From an uncultured Clostridia bacterium (GTDB lineage: Bacteria; Bacillota; Clostridia; Oscillospirales; Oscillospiraceae): a DNA stretch of 64,000 nucleotides. This document shows positions 48,896 to 57,622 of the stretch, piece by piece. The notes beneath the pieces were generated by a model that was not told where the DNA came from, ran no database searches, and saw only the letters and a program-made list of their open reading frames with translations. Each line of letters starts with the position of its first letter. Within the stretch, counting starts at the first letter, position 1. The position numbers and the translations under genes were made by a program. The DNA is taken from positions 16,505 through 80,504 of the forward strand of contig CAMGRL010000004.1 of NCBI GenBank assembly GCA_946061515.1, in the 5' to 3' direction.

Positions 48896-49784
48896 TGCGC
48901 TTCACCTTACCTTCCCCCACGTTGCCGATGACAAGGATCACAAGGAACAGCACCGCCGTGATCAGCTTCAAAAGGTTTGCGGGCAGACCCAGGCTGATGG
49001 CAAGCTGGATGCAGCACTTATACACAACGCTGCCCACCAGCACAGCCGTAGTGCCCTTCACACCGGGGAATTTTTTGAAAATGGTGGTGCCGATGATGAC
49101 GGCCGCCAGGCCGAAGACCATCTGGCCTGTACCCATGGTGCTGGAAAAGCTGCGCTGCTCGTGGCAGACCACGGAGCCGGCCAGGGCCACCAGGGCGTTG
49201 GCGATGACCAAGCCGAGAATCTTCATTTTTCCCTTGTCCTGGGCCAGCGTGGTGACCAGAGTGGCATTGTCGCCGGTGGCCCGGAGCAGCATGCCGTTTT
49301 TGGTCTTGAAATAGAGATCAAGAATCAGCTTGAAAAGAAGGACAAGAACGAGGGAGACAATAAATTTCCTGTGGATCAGGGACAGTCCCCCTAACAGAGA
49401 GCCCACGGGAGCGGCCACAAAGATGGTGTCCACATCACGGCCGATATTCAGGTTTGACCCGGCAATCTGCAGGTTGATGGAAAACAGGGCGGTCATGGTG
49501 ATGATGCCCGCCAGCAGGTCACGGACCTTCAGCTTCACATGGATCAGGCCCGTGGCAAGCCCGGCCAGAGCGCCGGCGCCCATGGCGATCACAAGAGTGA
49601 GGAAAGGATTTACGCCCCTGATGAGAAGCGCGGCCGTGACGGCAGCTCCCAGAGGGAAGCTGCCGTCCACGGAAAGGTCGGGGAAATCCAGCAGTTTATA
49701 GGTGATGTAAATACCGTAGGTCAGAAGCGCGTAGATAAAGCCCTGGGTTATGGTGCTTTCCGCAAGCTCTAAAAATACATTCAT
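48888..49784 (-). CDS. ABC transporter permease (TrpY-like)
   Basis: Multi-TM permease; DFPDLSVDGSFPLGAAVTAALLI block; overlaps the ATPase gene. Confidence 0.88.
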   Translation of the reverse strand: MNVFLELAESTITQGFIYALLTYGIYITYKLLDFPDLSVDGSFPLGAAVTAALLIRGVNPFLTLVIAMGAGALAGLATGLIHVKLKVRDLLAGIITMTALFSINLQIAGSNLNIGRDVDTIFVAAPVGSLLGGLSLIHRKFIVSLVLVLLFKLILDLYFKTKNGMLLRATGDNATLVTTLAQDKGKMKILGLVIANALVALAGSVVCHEQRSFSSTMGTGQMVFGLAAVIIGTTIFKKFPGVKGTTAVLVGSVVYKCCIQLAISLGLPANLLKLITAVLFLVILVIGNVGEGKVKRNA

Positions 49785-49806
49785 GTCAATTTACAGTCCA
49801 ATCCAA

Positions 49807-50775
49807 TTATTCTGCGTTTGCCTCAATGGCTTTGTCGGCGATGTCAGCAGGAAGCTCAATGCTCATGGCGGCCAGAGCCTCAGAGTTGATGTAGATGCCG
49901 TACTCGGTGACGGTCTCATAGGGCAGCTCCTCGCAGGTGGCTTCACCCTTGAGAACCTTTGCGGCAAGCCGTCCGGCCTGTTTGCCCAGCTCGATGTAGT
50001 CGATACCGGCGGAGGCCACGCAGCCAATCTTGACCTGCTCGATCTCACTGCCGTATACAGGGATGCCTGCCTCGTTGGTCTTATCCAGAATGGAGGCCAG
50101 CACGCCCACCACGTTGTTGTCGGTCAGGTTGGAGATGCAGTCAACCTTCTTGCTGATGAGGGTATCGGCGGCCTGGGTGACCTCAGACTGGGCGGTGACG
50201 CCAATCTCAACGATCTCAAAGCCGTAGTCAGGGGCTTTTTCCTTGTACTCGCGGATAGCGGAGACGGAGTTGGGCTCGCTGGTGGTGTAGATGATGCCGA
50301 TGGTCTTGGCCTCGGGCTGGAGGGTGCGGATCAGGTCCAGCTGGGCTTCCACCGGGAGCTTGTCGGACACGCCGGTCACGTTGCCGCTGTCAAGCTTGGC
50401 TTCCACAGGGTCGGTAATGGCATTGAAAACAACGGGGATATTCTTATCCTCAGCCGCGGCGAAGCAGGCAGTGGCGGAGGGGGTGGCGATGCCGACCATC
50501 AGGTCAACATTGTTCGCGGAGAAGTTCTGGCCGATCTGGATGGCGATGTTGTCGTCAAAGCCGGCGTTCTGGTAATCCACGGTGAAGTCCTCGCCCTCTT
50601 TCAGGCCGGCCTCTTCCAGACCAAGCAGGAAGCCTTCGCGGCAGTTGTCAAGTGAGGGGTGTTCGCCGTACTGGGAGATGCCGATGGAGTAAACGTCCTT
50701 GGAACCGGAGCTGCCGCAGGCGGCCAGAGAAACGAGCATAAGAACAGCAATTACAAAAGTGAATATTTTTTTCAT
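49807..50775 (-). CDS. trpX: ABC transporter substrate-binding lipoprotein (TrpX-like)
   Basis: Lipobox LVSLAACG; IGISQYGEHPSLDNCREGFLLGLEEAG; preceded by a Trp-type T-box. Confidence 0.88.
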   Translation of the reverse strand: MKKIFTFVIAVLMLVSLAACGSSGSKDVYSIGISQYGEHPSLDNCREGFLLGLEEAGLKEGEDFTVDYQNAGFDDNIAIQIGQNFSANNVDLMVGIATPSATACFAAAEDKNIPVVFNAITDPVEAKLDSGNVTGVSDKLPVEAQLDLIRTLQPEAKTIGIIYTTSEPNSVSAIREYKEKAPDYGFEIVEIGVTAQSEVTQAADTLISKKVDCISNLTDNNVVGVLASILDKTNEAGIPVYGSEIEQVKIGCVASAGIDYIELGKQAGRLAAKVLKGEATCEELPYETVTEYGIYINSEALAAMSIELPADIADKAIEANAE

Positions 50776-50896
50776 GATAATTTTCCTCCTGAATTATGAT
50801 ATGTGGATGTGATGGCATGGCGTCTGTGTTTTTTGTTTACCGTACACCATCGTTTTGTCAGAAGAAACATAAGATCACCTCGTATAAAAAACAAAA

Positions 50897-51170
50897 ATCC
50901 TGTCCCTTGATTTTCAAGGGACAGGAGAAAAAACAATTCCTGCGGTGCCACCCAAGTTGATACTTAAACGTATCCGCCTCTGTCTTGTACCATCATACAA
51001 GTCTGCCCTGATAACGGGAGCAGATCACCCGTTGACTGCTACTCACCAAACGGCTTTCGGTCACCCTCAGAAGTCCATTCACAAACTACCCGAATATCGC
51101 CTTTCAGCAAACGGCGACTCTCTGCAAGACGAATAGAAAGCTACTTACTCTTCATCATCGGTTTTGATTT
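50897..51170 (-). ncRNA. T-box leader (inferred Trp specifier) upstream of trpX
   Basis: GGGTGGCACCGCAGG T-box sequence, CCTGTCCCTTGAAAATCAAGGGACAGG terminator; GAATGGAC specifier region (UGG; + strand 51075-51077). Confidence 0.85.
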
Positions 51171-51444
51171 ATTGTCTGCATCATAAACCACCCTCAACCG
51201 TTTGTCAAGCACTTTTTTGCGTTAAATCAAAAAACTTGCTCCCCCGGAAGGGTGGTTCAGTTCAAAAATACCACTGTGGCCGCCCCAACGCAACAAAAAA
51301 TTTGCATGTAGTGAAAATTTTGTCTGATTGACCATTTGAAAAATTCATTAACACTTTAATTTAGTAAAATATGCGGAATTGACATTTTTCGATCACGGCA
51401 GTAAAATCAGCACATATTTTTTGAAGGGGACTTCAAATTCATAT

Positions 51445-51720
51445 CGTGAAATGCTATGATGAAGACAAGTACCTTGGAAATCCTGTCACAGCGAGCCGGG
51501 GAGGGTGTAAGCCCGGTACAAAGGGGCTGAGGGAATAACACTTCGGAGCAGTGAACCGAAAGGGCCAGCCGAATAGGGGAGACGCGGTGTGCAGCGTTAA
51601 AGTACACGGGTTTGATGGAACTCGAAAAGTGACTGTATTATATATGCAGTAAGTTAGGTGGCACCGCGGATCAGCAGCAATTCGTCCTAAAAGTTTTTAG
51701 GCAATGCTGCAAGTAAATTC
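51445..51720 (+). ncRNA. T-box leader (inferred Asn specifier) upstream of asnB
   Basis: AGGTGGCACCGCGGATCA T-box sequence; GAATAACACTTC specifier region (AAC at 51537-51539). Confidence 0.85.
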
Positions 51721-51734
51721 GGAGGTGCTTTTTT

Positions 51735-53315
51735 ATGTGTTCAATTATGGGTTTTCTTTCACCGAGGCTTGACGCGGAGACGGTCAGAGAGTATTTTGAC
51801 CGGACAGTCTCCCGGGGACCGGACCAGAGCCGGATCGAGCCTGCGGGCAGCGGTTTCTTGTGCTTCCACCGGCTGGCCATTATGGGCCTGAACGAGAGCG
51901 GCATGCAGCCCTTCCATCTGGACGGCGACATGGTGGTCTGCAACGGCGAGCTGTACGGCTTCCGTCCGGTAAAGGAAAAGCTGGCGGAAAAATACGATTT
52001 CGTCAGCGAGTCCGACTGTGAGATCATTCTCCCCATGTACAGGGAATACGGACTGGAGATGTTCTCCATGCTGGACGCGGAATTTGCCATGATCATCTAC
52101 GATGCCAAGGCCGACAGACTGATCGCGGCCCGGGACCCCATCGGCATCCGCCCGCTGTACTACGGCTATCTGGACGACGGCCAGCCCGTTTTCGCCAGCG
52201 AGGCGAAAAACCTTGTTGGCCTGTGCGACAGGATCATGCCCTTCCCGCCGGGACACTACTATGCCGACGGCCAGTTTGTCCGTTATGCGGACCTGACCAC
52301 CGTGGAGGAGTATTCCAAAGACGCCCTGGAAGCTGTGTGCCCCAAGATCAGGGAAAAGCTCATTGCCGCCGTGGAAAAGCGGCTGGACGCGGACGCGCCT
52401 CTGGGCTTCCTGCTCTCCGGCGGGCTGGATTCCAGCCTTGTCTGCGCCATATCCGCAAAGCTGCTGGGCCGGAAGATCCGCACCTTTGCCATCGGCATGG
52501 ATCTGGACGCCATCGACCTGAAGTACGCCCGGCAGGTGGCAGACTTCATCGGCGCGGAGCACACCGAGGTCATTATGACCCGGGAAGAGGTGCTGGACAC
52601 GCTGGAACGCCTTATCGCCCTGCTTGGTACATATGATATTACCACCATCCGGGCCAGCATGGGCATGTATCTCTGCTGCAAGGCCATCCACGAGATCAGC
52701 GATGTGCGCGTTTTGATGACCGGCGAGATCTCCGACGAGCTTTTCGGCTATAAATACACCGACTTTGCCCCCTCTCCCGAGGAGTTTCAGAAGGAGGCCA
52801 AGAAGCGGGTGGATGAGCTGCACATGTACGATGTGCTTCGCGCTGACCGCTGCATCTCCGTAAACTCCATTGAGGCGAGAGTGCCCTTCGGCGATCTGGA
52901 CTTTGTGCGCTATGTGATGAGCATTGACCCCAAGCTGAAAATGAACAACTACAACATGGGCAAATATCTGCTCCGCAAGGCCTTTGCCGATGACCATATC
53001 CTGCCCGAGAACATTTTGTGGAGACAGAAGGCGGCCTTCTCCGACGCGGTGGGCCACTCCATGGTGGACGATCTGAAGGAATACGCCGAGACGGTGTACA
53101 GCGACGAGGAATTTGCCGCCGGCTGCGCAAAATATGATTTTGCAAGGCCCTTTACCAAGGAGAGCCTGCTGTACCGTGACATTTTTGAAAAATATTATCC
53201 CGGCCAAGCCGAGATGGTCAAGGACTTCTGGATGCCCAACCGCTCCTGGGAGGGCTGCGATGTGGACGATCCCTCTGCCCGCGTGCTGGCAAACTACGGC
53301 GCAAGCGGATTCTGA
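51735..53315 (+). CDS. asnB: asparagine synthase (glutamine-hydrolysing), class II
   Basis: MCSIMGF with N-terminal Cys2 nucleophile; LLSGGLDSSLVCAI PP-loop; Asn T-box upstream. Confidence 0.93.
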   Translation: MCSIMGFLSPRLDAETVREYFDRTVSRGPDQSRIEPAGSGFLCFHRLAIMGLNESGMQPFHLDGDMVVCNGELYGFRPVKEKLAEKYDFVSESDCEIILPMYREYGLEMFSMLDAEFAMIIYDAKADRLIAARDPIGIRPLYYGYLDDGQPVFASEAKNLVGLCDRIMPFPPGHYYADGQFVRYADLTTVEEYSKDALEAVCPKIREKLIAAVEKRLDADAPLGFLLSGGLDSSLVCAISAKLLGRKIRTFAIGMDLDAIDLKYARQVADFIGAEHTEVIMTREEVLDTLERLIALLGTYDITTIRASMGMYLCCKAIHEISDVRVLMTGEISDELFGYKYTDFAPSPEEFQKEAKKRVDELHMYDVLRADRCISVNSIEARVPFGDLDFVRYVMSIDPKLKMNNYNMGKYLLRKAFADDHILPENILWRQKAAFSDAVGHSMVDDLKEYAETVYSDEEFAAGCAKYDFARPFTKESLLYRDIFEKYYPGQAEMVKDFWMPNRSWEGCDVDDPSARVLANYGASGF

Positions 53316-53332
53316 TTTGATGGGAGAGCTTT

Positions 53333-53887
53333 ATGAAGTACTCGCCTAACCTGAAATACAACATACTGGTTTCGGAGAGCTGCGGCCTTGCCCAGTCCCT
53401 GCCCTACCGGCTGCCCTGCGGCTTCCCGGCCCAGATCAAAAGCGCCGGGGCAGGGGAGCTCCGCGCCCTTGCGATGGAGCGTCCGGTGGACGGCTTGATT
53501 TTGAGCAGCGATGAGCTGAACATCGCCCTTGAGGCGGCAGAACACAGCTATACGGCGGTGCTGGTTGTGGCAAAAGGCGACGCTTCTGCCCTCAATGAAC
53601 CCTGCGCCCGAGCCGGCGTCATGGTCTGCACAATGGAGAGCCTCTCCACCGTGCTGCCCTGCTTTCTGGCCTGCTGCGCAAGACTGCGCGCTCTGTGTAC
53701 GGAGACGGTGAGTCTGAAACGAAAGCTGGACGACACGCGGATCGTCACCCGGGCAAAGCTGCTTTTGATGTCAAGGCTGAAGATGAGCGAGGCCGAGGCC
53801 CACCGCTATATTGAAAAGACCGCCATGGACACCGGCTCCAAACGCCGTGAGGTGGCGGAGAGCATTATCAGGACCTACGAGGAATAA
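53333..53887 (+). CDS. ANTAR domain protein with divergent receiver-like N-terminus
   Basis: C-terminal AKLLLMSRLKMSEAEAHRYIEKTAMDTGSKRREVAESII ANTAR signature. Confidence 0.88.
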   Translation: MKYSPNLKYNILVSESCGLAQSLPYRLPCGFPAQIKSAGAGELRALAMERPVDGLILSSDELNIALEAAEHSYTAVLVVAKGDASALNEPCARAGVMVCTMESLSTVLPCFLACCARLRALCTETVSLKRKLDDTRIVTRAKLLLMSRLKMSEAEAHRYIEKTAMDTGSKRREVAESIIRTYEE

Positions 53888-53898
53888 ACAGTTGATCC

Positions 53899-53930
53899 GA
53901 CCTGTGGCTGCAATCACAGGTCGGATTTTC
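53899..53930 (+). terminator. terminator after the ANTAR gene
   Basis: CGACCTGTGGCTGCAATCACAGGTCGGATTTTC. Confidence 0.7.
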
Positions 53931-53960
53931 ATGTTATGTGTTGGGGTTGTCTACAGCCCA

Positions 53961-54008
53961 AGGCTCCCTCTGATGAGGGAGCTGTCAGCGAAGCTGACTG
54001 AGGGAGAG
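53961..54008. repeat. inverted repeat, left end of the DUF559 unit
   Basis: AGGCTCCCTCTGATGAGGGAGCTGTC...; partner at 54359-54410. Confidence 0.7.
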
Positions 54009-54353
54009 ACGCCTGACAGTCAGATCAATGTATTCGCATACACCACGAAAATTTCGGTCAATATCCAGATTGCAAACTCTCACTACCGTTAGATTCATGG
54101 ACTCCAGGTCTTTTGTGCGCAGTGCATCTTTTTCGGCCTGCTCTGCTGTATAATGTCCGCCGCCGTCAAGTTCGATGACTAGCCTTGCTCTTGCGCAATA
54201 GAAATCCGCAATGTAATTACCAATTGCTTTTTGCCTTTGAAAGCGCACTGGGTAGGTTCTCAAAAAATCATACCACAGCTTCCGTTCCCATGGGGTCATA
54301 TTCTTTCGGAGTGCCTTTGCAAGAGGGATATTCTCTTTATTATAGTCTTTCAT
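53985..54353 (-). CDS. DUF559 (Vsr-like) endonuclease domain protein
   Basis: ALRKNMTPWERKLWYDFLRTYPVRFQRQKAIGNYIADFYCARARLVIELDGGGHY. Confidence 0.9.
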   Translation of the reverse strand: MKDYNKENIPLAKALRKNMTPWERKLWYDFLRTYPVRFQRQKAIGNYIADFYCARARLVIELDGGGHYTAEQAEKDALRTKDLESMNLTVVRVCNLDIDRNFRGVCEYIDLTVRRLSLSQLR

Positions 54354-54358
54354 TTTCT

Positions 54359-54410
54359 CTCCCTCCGTCAAAAATCAAAGATTTTTGACACCTCCCTCAT
54401 CAGAGGGAGG
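54359..54410. repeat. inverted repeat, right end of the DUF559 unit
   Basis: RC GCCTCCCTCTGATGAGGGAGGTGTC matches the left repeat; contains nested TCAAAAATCAAAGATTTTTGA palindrome. Confidence 0.7.
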
Positions 54411-54498
54411 CATTGGTGCAGTGCGAAATCACACATTATGCCCCCTATCGAACGGCGTACAAAAGTGCGCTCTTATCTGTTCGACTAATCGGAATTTG

Positions 54499-55017
54499 TC
54501 AGCCTTTTTTAAAACGCAAATAAAAACTATTTTGACTACGATTTTGGCAGGCAAGTACAAGCCCGGCTTTCAAGCACAAGTTCGTGATGCTTAGGGTGTT
54601 TTGTGTATCTTTTTTTACTACGCCGTATGTAGTAGAAATATGTTCATTTGGCAAGCTAACCGTAACGTCTACGCAGAACGGTTCAGGATATGCAGATGGA
54701 ATATTGCAATCCCAAATATGAAGCTCTCCACCATTTACCAGTACTCTTGCTGCTTCTGAAATTGCATTTTTTTGATCTTCAGCACTCATAAACATCAGCG
54801 AATAAAATGATGTTACATGATCAAAAGAATTATCGCTAAATTTCAGATGTGTTGCATCCATCAGGATCTTTTCAAATCCCGGTGGCGCTTCATCTAATTC
54901 ATCTTGTCGAATATCTATAGCAACGACCTGGTTTGTATATAGGCGCCCAATTACACCTTCTCCGCCACCTCCAATATCCAGAATTTTGCCATTAAATTCC
55001 TTGTTTAGCGTAATCAT
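54499..55017 (-). CDS. class I SAM-dependent methyltransferase
   Basis: ILDIGGGGEGVIGRLY; NSFDHVTSFYSLMFM; ARVLVNGGELHIWD. Confidence 0.85.
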   Translation of the reverse strand: MITLNKEFNGKILDIGGGGEGVIGRLYTNQVVAIDIRQDELDEAPPGFEKILMDATHLKFSDNSFDHVTSFYSLMFMSAEDQKNAISEAARVLVNGGELHIWDCNIPSAYPEPFCVDVTVSLPNEHISTTYGVVKKDTQNTLSITNLCLKAGLVLACQNRSQNSFYLRFKKG

Positions 55018-55174
55018 CTTGATTCACCATCTTCGTCAAATTCCGCTTCGCAGGTCTGTTTGATTTCATGCTATCATATAACAGAAAAGAATGCAGGAAC
55101 AGCCACAGCAGAGCAAACTGCTGTGGCTGTAACTTCCTTATGAACACCCGCTCTTCACGGGCTTTTTATTTTTA

Positions 55175-55337
55175 ATACTAATCCCGGATAAAAAGCTTTA
55201 TTGGATTTCCGAGCAAAATTTGTGTCAGGCAAGGCGGCTTTCGCAGAGCATAATGGAGATATATGGTCAAGAAAGCCAACGCAGCATGGCGCAAATTTTG
55301 CTGGAAAGCGTTGAATGTTTTTATCAGGGATTAGTAT
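55175..55337. repeat. dispersed MITE-like palindromic repeat, copy C (163 bp)
   Basis: ATACTAATCCCGGATAAAAAGC / RC ATACTAATCCCTGATAAAAAC termini; internal similarity to copies A and B; overlaps the nadE 3' end. Confidence 0.7.
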
Positions 55338-57264
55338 AAATTTCGATTTCTTCCAGCTCTTTCATCCATAAAGCGGAACAGGCGTCGGAGGGCATGCGCC
55401 AGTCGCCACGGGGGGAGAGGGTGACGGTGCCCACCTTGGGCCCGTCGGGCAGGCAGGAGCGCTTGAACTGCTGAGCGAAGAACCGGCGGGTAAAGACCCT
55501 CAGCCAGTGGAGGATGGTCTCATCGGAATAGCTGCCCTGGAAGGCGTAGCGGGCCAGGGCGTAGATACGCCTGGGGGAGGAGCCGTTTCGGAGCATGTGG
55601 TACAGGAAAAAGTCGTGCAGCTCATAGGGACCCACAATGTCCTCCGTCTTCTGGGAAATCTTTCCCTCGCTGTCCGCGGGCAGCAGCTCCGGGGACACGG
55701 GGGTATCCAGAATGTCGTCCAGAATGGCCTTGACCTGCGCGTCACAGTGCTTTGACTCATAGGCGATAATATAGCGCACAAGGGTCTTGGGCACGGAGGC
55801 GTTGACTGCGTACATGGACATATGGTCGCCGTTATAGGTGGCCCAGCCCAAGGCCAGCTCCGACAGGTCGCCGGTGCCTACCACAATGCCGTTTTCCCGG
55901 TTGGCGATATCCATCAGTACCTGGGTCCGCTCCCGGGCCTGGCAGTTTTCAAAGGTCACGTCGGTCTTTTCCGGGTCCTGGCCGATATCCGCAAAGTGCT
56001 GCCTGACGGCGGCGGTGATATCCACCTGGCGGAAGCTGACGCCCAGCTCCTCACAGAGCGCCTGGGCGTTGCTGCGGGTCCGCTCCGTGGTGCCGAAGCA
56101 GGGCATGGTGACGGCGAGAATATCTGTCCTTGGCCGCATTAACATATCCATGGCCCGGACCATCACCAGCAGCGCCAGGGTGCTGTCCAGCCCGCCGGAG
56201 ATACCGATGACCGCCTTGGGGCAGTGAATATGCTCCAGGCGCTTTTTTAAGCCGTGGGACTGGATGCTGAGGATGGCCTCCGCCCGCTCGGACAGAACCT
56301 CGCTGTCAGCGGGGACAAAGGGGTGTCTGGGAATCAGTCTGGTGAGCTCCACATCGTGCAGCGGATGGGAGAAAGGAACGCGGCGGCAGCTTTTTCCGCT
56401 TCTGCCGGAAAAGCTGGTGTTGCGGTGGCGCTCGTTTCTCAGCCGGAACAGGTCCGCTTCAGTGGAGATAAAATCGGTCTCCGCTGCAAAGGGCTTTTTC
56501 TCCGCCAGCTTCATGCCGTTTTCAAATATGAAGCTGTGCCCGGAGAACACCATGTCCTGGGTGGACTCGCCGATGCCGGCGTTGGCATAGGCATAGGCGC
56601 AGATGAGCCGGGAGGAGGCGGAGGAGACAAGCAGGCGGCGGTAATCGTCCTTGCCGATCAGCTCGTTGGAGGCGGACAGGTTGGCAATGACGGTGGCCCC
56701 GGAGAGGCAGAGATCGGTGGCCGGGGTCACAGGCGCCCACAGGTCCTCGCAGATCTCAATGCCGATGACCAGCTCTTCCATCTCCTTACAGCAGAAAAGC
56801 AGGTCTGTGCCGAAGGGGACAGTCTTTCCACAGAGGCTGATCTCATTGGGGCCGGAATACTCATTTCCGGAGCTGAACTGCCGCTTTTCGTAAAATTCGC
56901 CGTAGTTGGGAAGGATGCTCTTGGGGACAAGGCCCAGTATTGCTCCATCCTGTACCACGGCGGCACAGTTATAGAGCTTGCCTCCGAGCCGCAGGGGCAG
57001 GCCCAGGGCAGTTACACAGTGCTTGCCCCGGCTGTATTCCCGAAAGGCGTCCAGCGTCTCTCGGGCGGCGGAGAGCAGCAGATCGGAATAGAACAGATCG
57101 CCGCAGGTATAAGCGGTCAGATGCAGCTCCGGCAGCACCAGCAGCGCACTGCCCATGGCCTCCGCCCGGTCAAGGGCGGCCTTTGCCGTAGTGAGATTAA
57201 ATTCCACATCGCCCACCTTCACCTGGGGACAGGCGGCGGCCAGCTTAACAAAACCAAGCTCCAT
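55324..57264 (-). CDS. nadE: NAD(+) synthase, glutamine-hydrolysing
   Basis: Nitrilase domain ([24 protein letters not shown]) plus [17 protein letters not shown] synthase domain. Confidence 0.95.
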   Translation of the reverse strand: MELGFVKLAAACPQVKVGDVEFNLTTAKAALDRAEAMGSALLVLPELHLTAYTCGDLFYSDLLLSAARETLDAFREYSRGKHCVTALGLPLRLGGKLYNCAAVVQDGAILGLVPKSILPNYGEFYEKRQFSSGNEYSGPNEISLCGKTVPFGTDLLFCCKEMEELVIGIEICEDLWAPVTPATDLCLSGATVIANLSASNELIGKDDYRRLLVSSASSRLICAYAYANAGIGESTQDMVFSGHSFIFENGMKLAEKKPFAAETDFISTEADLFRLRNERHRNTSFSGRSGKSCRRVPFSHPLHDVELTRLIPRHPFVPADSEVLSERAEAILSIQSHGLKKRLEHIHCPKAVIGISGGLDSTLALLVMVRAMDMLMRPRTDILAVTMPCFGTTERTRSNAQALCEELGVSFRQVDITAAVRQHFADIGQDPEKTDVTFENCQARERTQVLMDIANRENGIVVGTGDLSELALGWATYNGDHMSMYAVNASVPKTLVRYIIAYESKHCDAQVKAILDDILDTPVSPELLPADSEGKISQKTEDIVGPYELHDFFLYHMLRNGSSPRRIYALARYAFQGSYSDETILHWLRVFTRRFFAQQFKRSCLPDGPKVGTVTLSPRGDWRMPSDACSALWMKELEEIEIYTNP

Positions 57265-57375
57265 AAACGCACCTCCAAGGGATATTCTTTACTTAATGGA
57301 CCAGATTTTAAACCTGCCCATGGGCCCTGTCAACGAATTTTTTGCGATTTAGCGTAGAAAAATGGAAAAACCCTC

Positions 57376-57404
57376 TTGACAAGTGGGGAAGATGGAATTA
57401 TAAT
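57376..57404 (+). promoter_or_regulatory. perfect-consensus sigma-A promoter of the Met leader/metNIQ
   Basis: TTGACA-N17-TATAAT. Confidence 0.85.
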
Positions 57405-57434
57405 CACCACAACCTTTGAAAGGAGCGAACCGAT

Positions 57435-57548
57435 ATGCGTAAGTCCTTTGGTCTTAACAGCATGATGATGGGGATGATGTGCATGTTCCGCATGTGCATG
57501 ATGTGCCGCGCGCAAAATTCCGGTTCGCCATGTTTCATATCGGCCTGA
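57435..57548 (+). CDS. 37-aa Met/Cys-rich leader peptide
   Basis: MRKSFGLNSMMMGMMCMFRMCMMCRAQNSGSPCFISA; AAAGGAG SD; between consensus promoter and terminator, directly upstream of metN. Confidence 0.75.
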   Translation: MRKSFGLNSMMMGMMCMFRMCMMCRAQNSGSPCFISA

Positions 57549-57573
57549 ATTTCAGTTTAGCCTGAATCATTAC

Positions 57574-57610
57574 AGCCGGGAAGCATGCGAGCTTCCCGGC
57601 TTTTCATTTT
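57574..57610 (+). terminator. intrinsic terminator/attenuator before metN
   Basis: AGCCGGGAAGC ATGCGA GCTTCCCGGCT (perfect 11 bp stem) followed by TTTCATTTT. Confidence 0.85.
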
Positions 57611-57622
57611 GGAGTTGATTGA

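Noticed and set aside
57330-57515. His-rich ORF MRAAHHAHAEHAHHPHHHAVKTKG... (minus)
   Set aside because: The His run is the reverse complement of the Met (ATG) run in the leader ORF. The plus-strand ORF has promoter, SD and terminator; the minus one does not.
57405-57622. SAM riboswitch or T-box upstream of metN
   Set aside because: No SAM-I core or GGTGGCACCGC T-box motif was seen, and the leader is short and mostly occupied by the ORF.
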